DNA of 64,000 nt from Mycolicibacterium celeriflavum (GCF_010731795.1 NZ_AP022591.1:2976001-3040000), one strand, 5' to 3'. Positions 36,515-45,656 are shown, counted from the first letter of the stretch. A program made the numbers and translations. The notes: generated by a model from the sequence alone, not told the origin.

Positions 36515-36589
36515 GGCTTCGTTAAAACTCCTCTGGCAAGGCTCACAGAGCACGGGATTTGGTAGCTACTCGCGGGTAAGTTCGGTGCT

Positions 36590-37267
36590 ATGAGCGTGAC
36601 AGCCGAAATGGACCGTGGCGTACGGGGCGCCGGCGCCATTCCCATCCGCGACTACGGGGACCGGGCGCTGCTCCTCGAGTTCGACAGCACCGCCGCAGTA
36701 TTGGCGTGGACCGACGCGATCCGGCAGGCCGACCTGCCCGGCGTGCTCGACATCGTGCCGGCTTCGCGCACGGTGTTGATCAAGCTCGCCGGGCCCCGGT
36801 ACCAGGCGCCGACGCGGCAACGCCTGGGCGGCCTGCGTGTCGATGCTGACTTCGCCGCGGAGTTGACACCGCCGGCAGACCGCCGCCCCGACGTCACGAT
36901 CGACGTCGTCTACGACGGCCCGGATCTCGACGAGGTGGCCCGGCTGACGGGCCTGACACCCGAGCAGGTGGTATCCGCGCACACCGGCAGGCTGTGGCGG
37001 GTCGGGTTCGGCGGGTTCGCACCGGGTTTCGCCTATCTCGTCGGCGGTGATCCGCGACTGGAGGTGCCGCGGAGGTCCGAGCCGCGGACCAAGGTGCCGG
37101 CCGGCGCCGTCGGTCTGGCAGGAGAGTTCAGCGGCATCTATCCGCGCGAGTCCCCGGGCGGCTGGCAGTTGATCGGCCGCACGTCTGCGGTGCTCTGGGA
37201 CGTCGGCCGCGAGAAGCCGGCGCTTCTGACGTCGGGCATGTGGGTGCAGTTCCGGGCGCTTGGATAG
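36590..37267 (+). CDS. pxpB: 5-oxoprolinase subunit PxpB (KipI-like)
   Basis: This is a 225-residue protein of the KipI/PxpB family, matching Rv0264c. It carries the family's GDRALLLEF start region, the [14 protein letters not shown] segment and the [19 protein letters not shown] motif. With PxpC and PxpA it forms an ATP-dependent 5-oxoproline-hydrolysing enzyme that recycles spontaneous pyroglutamate. It is followed by pxpC after 18 bases. PxpA is not in the window. The 75-base gap before it holds no site I can name. Confidence 0.92.
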   Translation: MSVTAEMDRGVRGAGAIPIRDYGDRALLLEFDSTAAVLAWTDAIRQADLPGVLDIVPASRTVLIKLAGPRYQAPTRQRLGGLRVDADFAAELTPPADRRPDVTIDVVYDGPDLDEVARLTGLTPEQVVSAHTGRLWRVGFGGFAPGFAYLVGGDPRLEVPRRSEPRTKVPAGAVGLAGEFSGIYPRESPGGWQLIGRTSAVLWDVGREKPALLTSGMWVQFRALG

Positions 37268-37285
37268 GACTGGGTAGGAGGGGCC

Positions 37286-38170
37286 ATGACCACGCTGGAG
37301 ATCCTTCGGTCCGGGCCGCTGGCGCTGATCGAGGACATGGGCCGCCCAGGGCTGGCGCACATGGGCGTCGGCCGATCGGGTGCCGCCGATCGCCGGTCGC
37401 ACACGCTGGCCAACAGGCTGGTGGCCAACCCCGGCGACCGGGCCACCATCGAGGTGACGTTCGGCGGGCTGGCGGCGCGGGTGCGCGGTGGCGACATCGC
37501 CATCGCCGTCACCGGCGCCGACACCGATCCAGCCGTCGACGGAATACCGTTCGGCACCAACAGCATCCACTTTGCCCGCGACGGTGAGGTGATCACGCTC
37601 GGCGCACCGCACTCCGGCCTGCGGACCTATTTGGCCGTGCGCGGCGGTATCGACGTCGAGCCGGTGCTGGGGTCGCGCTCATACGATGTGATGTCAGCGA
37701 TCGGACCGCAGCCGCTGCAGCCAGGCGATGTGCTGCCGGTCGGCGAGCACACCGAGGAGTTCCCCGAACTCGATCAGGCGCCGGTCGCGGCCATCGAGGA
37801 CGACGCGCTCGAGTTGATGGTGGTGCCCGGCCCGCGCGACGACTGGTTCGTCGACCCGGACGTGTTGATCCGCACCAACTGGCTGACGACCAACAAGAGC
37901 GACCGGGTGGGCATGCGACTGGTCGGGATGCCGCTGGAGTACCGCCGGCCGGATCGGCAACTCCCCAGCGAGGGGGCCACCCGCGGCGCAATTCAGGTAC
38001 CGCCGAACGGTTTTCCGGTCATCCTGGGGCCGGACCATCCGGTTACCGGCGGCTACCCGGTGATCGGTGTCGTCGCCGACGAGGACATCGACAAGGTGGC
38101 TCAGGTGCGGCCCGGGCAAACGGTGCGGATGCACTGGTCGCGGCCGCGCCGGCCATTCGCGGACTGCTAG
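37286..38170 (+). CDS. pxpC: 5-oxoprolinase subunit PxpC (KipA-like)
   Basis: This is a 294-residue KipA/PxpC-family protein matching Rv0263c. It opens [20 protein letters not shown] with the family's [11 protein letters not shown] segment, contains [13 protein letters not shown], and ends with [20 protein letters not shown]. It is the partner of PxpB and belongs to the biotin-independent carboxylase-like 5-oxoprolinase. The genes are in one operon, with an AGGAGG site before the ATG. Confidence 0.92.
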   Translation: MTTLEILRSGPLALIEDMGRPGLAHMGVGRSGAADRRSHTLANRLVANPGDRATIEVTFGGLAARVRGGDIAIAVTGADTDPAVDGIPFGTNSIHFARDGEVITLGAPHSGLRTYLAVRGGIDVEPVLGSRSYDVMSAIGPQPLQPGDVLPVGEHTEEFPELDQAPVAAIEDDALELMVVPGPRDDWFVDPDVLIRTNWLTTNKSDRVGMRLVGMPLEYRRPDRQLPSEGATRGAIQVPPNGFPVILGPDHPVTGGYPVIGVVADEDIDKVAQVRPGQTVRMHWSRPRRPFADC

Positions 38171-38198
38171 ACCGACAGCGAGCGCGCCGCGCTGGTAG

Positions 38199-38789
<591 letters not shown>

Positions 38790-38902
38790 GACCCACGCCT
38801 GGGTCGAGTGTTGGATGAGGCGAAGGTCACGAGCAGAAAAGTCCAGGTTGGCGTCTGTTTTCTGAGTGCCCGGAGCCGCCGACACGACTCCGCAACGGTC
38901 AA

Positions 38903-38918
38903 GTAATCGCTCGGAAAC
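38903..38918 (+). promoter_or_regulatory. GlnR-box-like site before nnaR
   Basis: The sequence GTAAT-N6-GAAAC (38903-38918) fits the actinobacterial GlnR box gTnAC-N6-GaAAC with one mismatch, and lies 23 bases before the nnaR start. The 151-base gap between aac(2') and nnaR has no gene. GlnR control of nitrate and nitrite assimilation together with NnaR is established in M. smegmatis; the site itself is my reading. Confidence 0.55.
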
Positions 38919-38940
38919 ATGCGCTGCATACACATGTCCC

Positions 38941-40089
38941 ATGACTGAGCCCGACTGGGCGCCGCTCACCGGATTCCGGGTGGCGGTGACTTCCGCTCGG
39001 CGTGCCGACGAGTTGAGCGCGCTGCTGCGCCGCCGCGGTGCGACGGTGACCAGCGCGCCGGCGATCCAGATGGTGCCACTGCCCGACGACGACGTGTTGC
39101 GCGCGCACACTCGAGCCCTGATCGACGCGCCACCGGACATCGTGATCGCCACCACCGGCATCGGCTTCCGGGGCTGGGTCGCGGCCGCCGACGGCTGGGG
39201 CATCGCCAACGACCTGATCGCCGCGCTCGCCAAGGCGCGCGTGCTCTCCCGTGGGCCCAAGGCGACGGGTGCCCTGCGCGCGGCCGGCCTGCCCGAGGAG
39301 TGGTCGCCGGACTCGGAGTCGTCGCGCGAGTTGGTGCATTACCTCGTCGAGGGCGGGATCGCCGGTCAGCGCGTCGCGGTCCAGTTGCACGGCGCCACCG
39401 ACGAGTGGGACCCGTTCCCCGAGTTCCTCGACGAGTTGCGTGCGGCCGGTGCCGAGGTCGTGCCGATCCTGGTGTACCGCTGGCATCCGGCGCCGCACAA
39501 CGGAGACTTCGACCAACTGGTGGCCGGCATCGCCGACGAGAAGTTCGACGCGGTCAGCTTCACCTCTGCGCCCGCGGTCGCGTCGGTTCTGCTGCGGGCC
39601 AGGGAAATGGGGCTGGAGAGCCGAGTGCTCGCGGCGTTTCGCGGTGACGTGCACGCGATGTGCGTCGGGCCCGTGACCGCCCAGCCGTTGACGCGGCTCG
39701 GGGTCCCGACGTCGGCGCCGGACCGAATGCGGTTGGGGGCGTTGGTCCGTCACATCACCGACGAGCTGCCGCTGTTGTGCTCGCGGACGGTTCGGGTGGC
39801 CGGACATCTGCTCGAGATCCGTGGCACGTGCGTGCTGGTCGATGGGATCGTCAAGCCGGTGTCGCCGGCCGGGATGGCCACGATCCGCGCGCTGGCCCAC
39901 CGGCCCGGCGCGGTGGTGTCACGCACCGACCTGCTGCGGGCGCTGCCCGGCAACGGCACCGACACCCACGCCGTTGAAACCGCCGTGTTGCGGCTGCGAA
40001 CGGCGTTGGGCGACAAGAACATCGTGTCGACGGTCGTCAAGCGGGGCTACCGGCTGGCCGTCGAGGAGAGTCTGGCGGTCAGCCCATGA
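38941..40089 (+). CDS. nnaR: Nitrate/nitrite assimilation regulator with HemD-like domain
   Basis: This is a 382-residue fusion. Residues about 10-265 form a uroporphyrinogen-III synthase (HemD)-like domain; residues 285-378 are an OmpR-type winged helix (GMATIRALAHRPGAVVSRTDLL, then AVLRLRTALGDKNIVSTVVKRGYRL). This matches Rv0260c and M. smegmatis NnaR, a co-activator with GlnR of nitrite reductase and transport genes. The HemD domain may sense rather than synthesise. The ATG at 38941 is used. The stop overlaps the chelatase start (ATGA). The regulated nirBD genes lie just downstream on the other strand. Confidence 0.88.
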   Translation: MTEPDWAPLTGFRVAVTSARRADELSALLRRRGATVTSAPAIQMVPLPDDDVLRAHTRALIDAPPDIVIATTGIGFRGWVAAADGWGIANDLIAALAKARVLSRGPKATGALRAAGLPEEWSPDSESSRELVHYLVEGGIAGQRVAVQLHGATDEWDPFPEFLDELRAAGAEVVPILVYRWHPAPHNGDFDQLVAGIADEKFDAVSFTSAPAVASVLLRAREMGLESRVLAAFRGDVHAMCVGPVTAQPLTRLGVPTSAPDRMRLGALVRHITDELPLLCSRTVRVAGHLLEIRGTCVLVDGIVKPVSPAGMATIRALAHRPGAVVSRTDLLRALPGNGTDTHAVETAVLRLRTALGDKNIVSTVVKRGYRLAVEESLAVSP

Positions 40090-40769
40090 GCCTTCTGCTG
40101 GTGGCTCACGGCACCCGCAAACAGAGCGGGGTGGCGCTGATCGGGAACCTGGCTGACCGGGTGTCGACCGCGCTGGGCGCCCGCGTCCACGTCGCGTTCG
40201 TCGACGTGCTCGGCCCGACGCCCAGCGAGGTGCTGGGACGCCTGCCCGATCGCACGATCCTGGTGCCGGCGTTCCTGTCCCGCGGATATCACGTCAACAC
40301 CGACATTCCCGCGCACGTCGCGGCCAGCGGACATCCCGGCGTGACAGTAGCCGAGGCGCTGGGTCCCAGCCCCGCGCTGACCCACGTGCTGACCGATCGG
40401 CTGATCGAATGCGGATGGCGGCCCGGCGATTCCGTGGTGCTCGCGGCCGCGGGTACCTCCGACGCGGGTGCGCGCTCGGATCTACGGCGCATGTCGGCGC
40501 TGCTGTCGGCGGTGATCGGCGACCGGGTCGAGCTTGCGTATGCCGCCACCGGCGAGCCGCGAGTGGCCGACGCGGTGGCGCGTTTGCGCCGCACCGGAGC
40601 GCGGCGGGTGGTGGTGGTCGCTTCATACCTTCTGGCCGAAGGTCTTTTTCAGGACCGGCTGCGCGACAGCGGGGCCGACGCGGTGGCCGCCCCGCTGGGT
40701 ACCCATCCCGCGATGGTGCGGTTGATCGCCAACCGGTTCCGCCGCGCCCGGCTGCCGTTGGCGGCCTAA
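40086..40769 (+). CDS. Sirohydrochlorin chelatase (CbiX/SirB-like)
   Basis: This is a 227-residue chelatase. Metal-ligand His candidates are in VAHGTRKQSG and in LVPAFLSRGYHVNTDIP, the two halves expected of CbiX-type enzymes. It inserts metal into sirohydrochlorin, most likely iron to make sirohaem, the cofactor of the nitrite reductase encoded next door; the same family can serve cobalamin synthesis. It matches Rv0259c. It is translationally coupled to nnaR. Confidence 0.88.
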   Translation: MSLLLVAHGTRKQSGVALIGNLADRVSTALGARVHVAFVDVLGPTPSEVLGRLPDRTILVPAFLSRGYHVNTDIPAHVAASGHPGVTVAEALGPSPALTHVLTDRLIECGWRPGDSVVLAAAGTSDAGARSDLRRMSALLSAVIGDRVELAYAATGEPRVADAVARLRRTGARRVVVVASYLLAEGLFQDRLRDSGADAVAAPLGTHPAMVRLIANRFRRARLPLAA

Positions 40770-40788
40770 AGTTCTTTCGGCAGGAGAG

Positions 40789-41136
40789 CTAGCCGCCGAT
40801 TTCGATGTGACCGTCGGCGGTGAGCCGCGTCGGGTAGACCGGCAGCAAGACGTCGGGGTCGTCGAGGCACACACCGTCGTCGAGCGCGAACGCCTGCTTC
40901 TTGATCGGCGACTGCACGGTCGGGCGGCCACCGCGGTCACCCACGATGCCGCGCGACATCACCGCCGCCCCGGAGAACGGATCGACGTTGCCGACCGCGT
41001 GCAGTGATCCGTCGTCGAGACGGAACAGCGCCGCCTGACTACCGTCAGCCAGTAGCACGCCGACGCCGCGGTTGGGGATCAGGAAGTCGTAGCGACAGGC
41101 GGACGTCCATACCTGGGTATCGTTGAGCACGGTCAT
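40789..41136 (-). CDS. nirD: Nitrite reductase small subunit NirD
   Basis: This is a 115-residue NirD with a Rieske-like beta fold (ACRYDFLIPNRGVGVLLADG, then FALDDGVCLDDP). The Rieske Cys-His ligands are absent, as is normal for NirD. It pairs with NirB to reduce nitrite to ammonia with NADH in the cytoplasm. The ATG overlaps the nirB stop (ATGA). Confidence 0.93.
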   Translation of the reverse strand: MTVLNDTQVWTSACRYDFLIPNRGVGVLLADGSQAALFRLDDGSLHAVGNVDPFSGAAVMSRGIVGDRGGRPTVQSPIKKQAFALDDGVCLDDPDVLLPVYPTRLTADGHIEIGG

Positions 41137-43682
41137 CTTTGCGGCACCTTCGGCATCGCGAGCGGGACCTTACGTCCCGAACTCTCGGTGAACTCGACAG
41201 TGGGATCTTCGACATCCGGGGCGTTCACGAACGACACGAACCGCGACAATTTCTGCGGGTCCTCCAGCACGCCCTTCCATTCGCAGGCATAGCCGGCGAC
41301 GTGGCGCTCCATGGCGTCTTCGAATTCGCCGGCCAGGCCGAGCGAGTCGTTGCAGACCACGTCGCGCAAATGCTCCAGGCCGCCGTCGAGCGCCTCCAGC
41401 CACGGCGCCGTGCGCTGCAGCCGGTCGGCGGTTCGAATGTAGAACATCAGGAACCGGTCGATGTAGCGGATCAGCGTCTCGTCGTCGAGGTCGCCGGCCA
41501 GCAGCTGTGCGTGCCGGGGCGTCATGCCGCCGTTCCCGCAGACGTAGAGGTTCCAGCCCTGTTCGGTAGCGATGACGCCGACGTCCTTGCTCTGCGCCTC
41601 CGCGCATTCGCGGGCACAGCCGGAGACGGCCATCTTGATCTTGTGTGGCGCGCGCAGACCGCGGTAGCGCTTCTCGATGGTGACCGCCATGTCGACCGAA
41701 TCCTGTTGACCGTAGCGGCACCAGGTGCTGCCCACACAGCTCTTCACCGTGCGCAGCGCCTTGCCGTAGGCGTGACCGGATTCCATGCCACCCTCGACCA
41801 GCCGGCGCCAGATCTCCGGCAGTTGATCGACCCGCGCGCCGAACATGTCGATGCGCTGGCCGCCGGTGATCTTGGTGTAAAGGTCGAAGTCCCTGGCGAT
41901 CTCACCGATCAGGATCAGCTGCTCGGGGGTGATCTCCCCACCGGGCGACCGCGGCACCACCGAATAGCTGCCGTTCTTCTGGATGTTGGCCAGGAAGTGA
42001 TCGTTGGAGTCCTGCAGCGAGGCCTGCTCGCCGTCGAGGATGTGCTCCGAACTGGTCGACGCGAGGATCGACGCGACGACGGGTTTGCAGATGTCGCAAC
42101 CCTTTCCGGTGCCGAATCGCTCGATCAGCCCGGAGAAGGTGCGGATCTCGGTGGCACTGACGATCTCGAACAGCTCTGCGCGTGACTGGCTGAAGTGCTC
42201 GCACAGCGCCTTGGACTGTTCGACACCCTCGGCCTCGAGCAGTTGCTTGAGCAGCGGCACGCACGAGCCGCACGACGTGCCCGCCAGCGTGCACTTCTTC
42301 AGGCCGGGCACATCGGTGCATCCCCCGCCGATCGCTTCTTTGAGATCACCCTTGGTGACGTTGTTGCACGAGCAGATCTGCGCGATATCCGGTAGCGCGC
42401 CGACTCCCAGACTCGGCGCGCTGCCATCGGAGACCGGTGCGATCAAGGACAGCGGGTCGCCGGGCAGCTCGCTGGCGACCATCGGACGCAGCACACCGTA
42501 GGCCGAGGCGTCACCCACCAAAATTCCGCCCAGCAGGGTCTTCGCGTCATCGGAGAGCACCAGCTTGGCGTAGGTCTGCTTGACCGGGTCGTTGACCACG
42601 ACCTCCAGGCAGTTGGGCGTGCGGCCCTGGGCGTCACCGAAGCTGGCCACATCGACGCCGAGCAGCTTGAGCTTGGTCGACATATCGGCTTCACCGAACT
42701 CCGCGGCACCACCGAGCAGCCGGTCCGCCACCACTTCCGCGCTGGTGTAGCCGGGGCCGACCAGCCCGTAACAGCGGCCCTCGATCGCGGCCACCTCGCC
42801 GATGGCGTAGATGTCGGGATCGCTTGTGACACAGGCTACGTCGGTGAGCACCCCGCCGCGCTGGGCGACATCCAGGCCGGCTTCGCGGGCCAGTTCGTCG
42901 CGCGGACGTACCCCGGCGGCGAACACGACCACGCCGGTGTCGATATGGCTGCCGTCGTTGAGCGACAACCGCACCGAATCGTCCCGGTCGGATTTGCGCA
43001 GCGGCTCATTGCGCTGCACCGGCACGATGCTCTCGGTGCCGACGCCGGTGTGCACCTCGATGCGCAGGCTTTTGATCATCCGGCTCAGCAGCGCACCGCC
43101 CGCCTCGTCGAGCTGCGCGGCCATCAGATGCGGCGCCATCTCGACGACGTGAGTCTTCAACCCGAACGTGCGCAACGCATTCGCCGCCTCCAGGCCGAGC
43201 AGGCCGCCGCCGATCACCACGCCGACCGGCGTTTTGGAATCGCGAGCGGCGTTCGCACCGGCCCGGATGGCGTCCAGGTCATCGAGGGTCCGGTAGACGT
43301 GGCAGACCGGCAGGTCGCGGCCGGGTACCGGCGGGACGAACGCATACGATCCGGTCGCCAGCACCAAAGCGTCGTAAGGCACCCGCTGACCGTCGGCGGT
43401 CAGCACCTCCTTCGCGGTCCGGTCGATCCCGGTCACTCGCGTGGCCAACCGCAGGTCGACCAGATCGTCGCCGACGTAGTCATTACCCGGTAGCGCGAGC
43501 AGGTTGCGGTCCCAGTGGTCGGTGTAGCCGGTGAGCCCGACGCGGTCGTAGGCGGCGTCGGCCTCCTCGGCGAGGACGGTCACACGCCAGTCACCGTCGG
43601 CGTCGCGCGAGCGAAGCGCCTCGACGAACCGGTGACCGACCATGCCGTGGCCGACAACCACCACGTTTCTCGTTGACCGCAT
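41133..43682 (-). CDS. nirB: Nitrite reductase large subunit NirB
   Basis: This is an 849-residue NADH- and FAD-dependent sirohaem enzyme. The domains in order are a pyridine-nucleotide-disulfide reductase region with NVVVVGHGMVGHRFVEAL, a BFD-like [2Fe-2S] region (ICSCNNVTKGDLKEAI, then CTLAGTSCGSC), and the sirohaem/[4Fe-4S] reductase repeats with CVGSTWCRYG and SGCARECAEAQ. All expected cysteines are present. I set the start at the ATG at 43682, just before the first FAD strand; the frame upstream reads as non-coding. It matches Rv0252. Confidence 0.95.
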   Translation of the reverse strand: MRSTRNVVVVGHGMVGHRFVEALRSRDADGDWRVTVLAEEADAAYDRVGLTGYTDHWDRNLLALPGNDYVGDDLVDLRLATRVTGIDRTAKEVLTADGQRVPYDALVLATGSYAFVPPVPGRDLPVCHVYRTLDDLDAIRAGANAARDSKTPVGVVIGGGLLGLEAANALRTFGLKTHVVEMAPHLMAAQLDEAGGALLSRMIKSLRIEVHTGVGTESIVPVQRNEPLRKSDRDDSVRLSLNDGSHIDTGVVVFAAGVRPRDELAREAGLDVAQRGGVLTDVACVTSDPDIYAIGEVAAIEGRCYGLVGPGYTSAEVVADRLLGGAAEFGEADMSTKLKLLGVDVASFGDAQGRTPNCLEVVVNDPVKQTYAKLVLSDDAKTLLGGILVGDASAYGVLRPMVASELPGDPLSLIAPVSDGSAPSLGVGALPDIAQICSCNNVTKGDLKEAIGGGCTDVPGLKKCTLAGTSCGSCVPLLKQLLEAEGVEQSKALCEHFSQSRAELFEIVSATEIRTFSGLIERFGTGKGCDICKPVVASILASTSSEHILDGEQASLQDSNDHFLANIQKNGSYSVVPRSPGGEITPEQLILIGEIARDFDLYTKITGGQRIDMFGARVDQLPEIWRRLVEGGMESGHAYGKALRTVKSCVGSTWCRYGQQDSVDMAVTIEKRYRGLRAPHKIKMAVSGCARECAEAQSKDVGVIATEQGWNLYVCGNGGMTPRHAQLLAGDLDDETLIRYIDRFLMFYIRTADRLQRTAPWLEALDGGLEHLRDVVCNDSLGLAGEFEDAMERHVAGYACEWKGVLEDPQKLSRFVSFVNAPDVEDPTVEFTESSGRKVPLAMPKVPQR

Positions 43683-43793
43683 GACGCCGACGTTAAGCAG
43701 CCGATATTGCCGCAATGTCGCCTCGTGTGAAGCGCCGATCACGGTGTGCTCACAGGGTTCGTCGGCCGATGTGAGACGGGTTTTGGAGGTCTG

Positions 43794-43815
43794 CGCTGTG
43801 GCTTCGCTCACAGCG
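43794..43815. promoter_or_regulatory. Inverted repeat in the nirB-hsp20 gap
   Basis: CGCTGTG (43794-43800) and CACAGCG (43809-43815) form a perfect 7-bp dyad with an 8-base centre, about 110 bases upstream of nirB. It may be an operator for nirBD, for instance for NnaR or GlnR, but I have no motif to test this against. The surrounding 222-base gap holds no gene. Confidence 0.35.
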
Positions 43816-43830
43816 AAAGCGGGCCGGGAA

Positions 43831-43851
43831 CATGAGCGTAGGTCACTCAAG
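43831..43851 (+). promoter_or_regulatory. HAIR-like HspR operator before hsp20
   Basis: The HAIR consensus is CTTGAGT-N7-ACTCAAG. Here CATGAGC-N7-ACTCAAG is found: the right half is perfect and the left matches five of seven. It lies 54 bases before the hsp20 start. In M. tuberculosis the orthologous acr2 (Rv0251c) is repressed by HspR (established). An imperfect dyad GGTCACTCA/TGAATGACC (43841-43849 and 43862-43870) overlaps it. Confidence 0.65.
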
Positions 43852-43904
43852 TTCAATTCAGTGAATGACCGGTACGGTGCCGGTCAACTGCGAGGAGGAT
43901 GTAC

Positions 43905-44348
43905 ATGAGCACTCTGGCATTACGGACTCGTCCCGCGTGGGACATCGACCGGTGGGTACGCGACTTCTTCGGTCCGGCCACCGCCGACGACTGGTTTGCG
44001 GGCGCGTTCACCCCCGCCGCGGAGATCGTCCGGGACGGCGACGACGCGCTGGTGCGCGTGGAACTGCCCGGCGTCGATGTCGAGAAGGACGTCAACGTCG
44101 AGGTCGACCGCGGTCACCTGGTCATCCACGGCGAGCGTCGCGACGAGCGCGCCACAGGAGATCCGGCACACGATGCCCGATACGTCCGCGAGGTGCGGTA
44201 CGGGTCGTTCCGCCGGTCGTTCAAGCTGCCGGCCCACGTCACCGGCGAGGCCATCTCGGCGTCGTACGACGCCGGTGTGCTGACGGTTCGGGTGGCCGGT
44301 GCCCACAAGGGCGCCGAGTCCCAGCGCATCGCGATCGAAAGCAAGTAG
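43905..44348 (+). CDS. hsp20: Small heat-shock protein (Hsp20/Acr2-like)
   Basis: This is a 147-residue alpha-crystallin chaperone. The alpha-crystallin domain spans about residues 40-140: EIVRDGDDALVRVELPGVDVEKD, then VNVEVDRGHLVIHGERRDE, and a late GVLTVRVAG strand. It matches Rv0251c. I chose the second ATG (43905, MSTLALRTRP) because the AGGAGG site ends directly at the first ATG, leaving no spacer. A strong hairpin follows the gene. It is an ATP-independent holdase induced by heat. Confidence 0.93.
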   Translation: MSTLALRTRPAWDIDRWVRDFFGPATADDWFAGAFTPAAEIVRDGDDALVRVELPGVDVEKDVNVEVDRGHLVIHGERRDERATGDPAHDARYVREVRYGSFRRSFKLPAHVTGEAISASYDAGVLTVRVAGAHKGAESQRIAIESK

Positions 44349-44362
44349 CGCTCACGACGCCG

Positions 44363-44395
44363 AAGCCGGTGGAACCGCCGCGGTTCCACCGGCTT
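44363..44395. terminator. Bidirectional terminator hairpin
   Basis: A perfect 14-bp stem AAGCCGGTGGAACC (44363-44376) and GGTTCCACCGGCTT (44382-44395) has a 5-base loop and lies between the convergent hsp20 and Thr-rich genes. A short TT follows on the plus side and its complement on the other. Confidence 0.85.
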
Positions 44396-44403
44396 TCGTC
44401 GTC

Positions 44404-44796
44404 TCAGCCGCCGGGCGTCTCCGTCGTCGTCTCATATGTCGTTTCGTACGTCGTTTCGTAGGAATCCGACGTCGTCGTTTCATACGGATCCGACGTGGTC
44501 GTCGTGGTGGTCGTCGTGGTCGTCGTGGTGGGGGTCGTGGTCGGGGACGTCTGTGGCGCCGGGACTTCCGTGGTCTGCACGCTCGGTGTGGTGTAGCTGC
44601 TGGTCGTCGTCGGCGAGGTGGTGTACACCGACGGCGTCGACGACGGCGCAGGTGGCGGAATGGTTTCCGGCACCCGGGCAGCGTCCGCGGTACGGATCAC
44701 CGCGTAGATCAGGATCGCCACCAGCACCACCGCCGCCACGCCCGCCGCGATGATCAGCGGCTCCTGGTCCTCCCAGTTCCGATCGTCGTCAGCCAC
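44404..44796 (-). CDS. Single-pass membrane protein with Thr-rich repeat tail
   Basis: This is a 130-residue protein. After an acidic start (DDDRNWEDQEP) there is one membrane helix (IIAAGVAAVVLVAILIYAVI, about 15-34), then an extracytoplasmic tail dominated by Thr, Ser and Pro, with a run of consecutive Thr codons around 44490-44540 and repeated YETT units at the end. Such tails in mycobacteria are likely O-mannosylated. The start is GTG at 44796. No conserved domain is recognised. The run of similar codons makes length changes between strains likely. Confidence 0.7.
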   Translation of the reverse strand: MADDDRNWEDQEPLIIAAGVAAVVLVAILIYAVIRTADAARVPETIPPPAPSSTPSVYTTSPTTTSSYTTPSVQTTEVPAPQTSPTTTPTTTTTTTTTTTTSDPYETTTSDSYETTYETTYETTTETPGG

Positions 44797-44805
44797 GGCC
44801 GCCCC

Positions 44806-45564
44806 CTAAGCCCAACGCTGCAACAGCTCCTTGGCCCGCGTCGACAGCGCGGCCTGCAGGAACGGCCCGAAACTGACGCGTGCCACCCCCAACGGGCCGA
44901 ACGACGCGGGGTCGTCCTGATCGGGCACACCGATCGCGTTCACCGGTAGCGGCAACTCGGATGTCAAGCGGCGCAAGGTGTCCGGATCATGACGGCCCAC
45001 CGGGTAGAGCACGTCGGCGCCCGCGGCAGCTGCCTCGGTCAGCCTGGCGACCGCGCGGTCGACGCGGTCGGCGTCGTCGCCGTCCTTGCGCAGGAACAGG
45101 TCCGTGCGGGCATTGATCACCACGTGCACACCGGTGCCGTCGGCCGCCTCCCGCAGCGCGCCGACCAACTCCGCGTGCTCGGTGGCCGAGCGCAACCTGC
45201 CGTTCTCGCTGTGCACGGTGTCCTCGATGTTCAACCCGACAGCGCCCGCCTCCAGCAGTCCGTCGATCAGGCGTCCCGGGGATTGGGCGTAGCCGGATTC
45301 GAGATCGACCGACACGGGCACATCGACGGCCGCGGTGATCTGCTTGACGCGGGTGACCACGTCGTCGAACGCCATGCCTTCCTGGTCGGGTTTGCCGACC
45401 GAGTCGGCCATCGGATGACTGCCGACGGTGAGCGCAGCAAACCCCTCGCCGACCGCGAGCCGCGCCGACCAGGCGTCCCAGACGGTCGGCAGAATGACCG
45501 GGTTTCCGGGCTGGTGCAACGCCAGCAGCGCCTCGGCGCGCTCTTTGAGTACCTGGTCGGGCAT
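44806..45564 (-). CDS. Isocitrate lyase/PEP mutase superfamily protein
   Basis: This is a 252-residue TIM-barrel protein of the ICL/PEPM superfamily. Landmarks are PTVWDAWSARLA at the start, the acidic VSVDLESGYAQ strand, the VGLNIEDTVH strand and NARTDLFLR. Members include carboxyphosphonoenolpyruvate mutase, methylisocitrate lyase and oxaloacetate hydrolase. The catalytic-loop Cys motif of true isocitrate lyase (KKCGH) is missing, so it is not an isocitrate lyase. The ATG is at 45564. The reaction is not known. Confidence 0.87.
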   Translation of the reverse strand: MPDQVLKERAEALLALHQPGNPVILPTVWDAWSARLAVGEGFAALTVGSHPMADSVGKPDQEGMAFDDVVTRVKQITAAVDVPVSVDLESGYAQSPGRLIDGLLEAGAVGLNIEDTVHSENGRLRSATEHAELVGALREAADGTGVHVVINARTDLFLRKDGDDADRVDRAVARLTEAAAAGADVLYPVGRHDPDTLRRLTSELPLPVNAIGVPDQDDPASFGPLGVARVSFGPFLQAALSTRAKELLQRWA

Positions 45565-45628
45565 CGAGCCGTCTCCTTCGGTTTGAAGTGATCTGTCTCA
45601 CGGTGGACTGCATGATGTAGCTAGCATC

Positions 45629-45656
45629 GGGTGTCGTACTGTGATGCCTGACACCC
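45629..45656. promoter_or_regulatory. Dyad upstream of the succinate dehydrogenase operon
   Basis: GGGTGTC (45629-45635) and GACACCC (45650-45656) form a 7-bp inverted repeat with a 14-base centre, 20 bases before the first gene of the sdh operon. It could be an operator or an mRNA hairpin in the leader; the regulator is unknown. Confidence 0.4.

Noticed and set aside
36515..36589. Candidate riboswitch between the Vut transporter and pxpB
   Set aside because: Only 75 bases, with no stable paired structure that I can see.
40789..41136. NirD without Rieske ligands
   Set aside because: NirD subunits are Rieske-fold without a cluster; normal for the family.
44420..44560. Possible CRISPR-like repeat array
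   Set aside because: The repeats are triplet-codon low complexity within a Thr-rich reading frame, with no spacer structure.
44806..45564. Isocitrate lyase
   Set aside because: The catalytic KKCGH loop is absent; only the wider superfamily can be supported.
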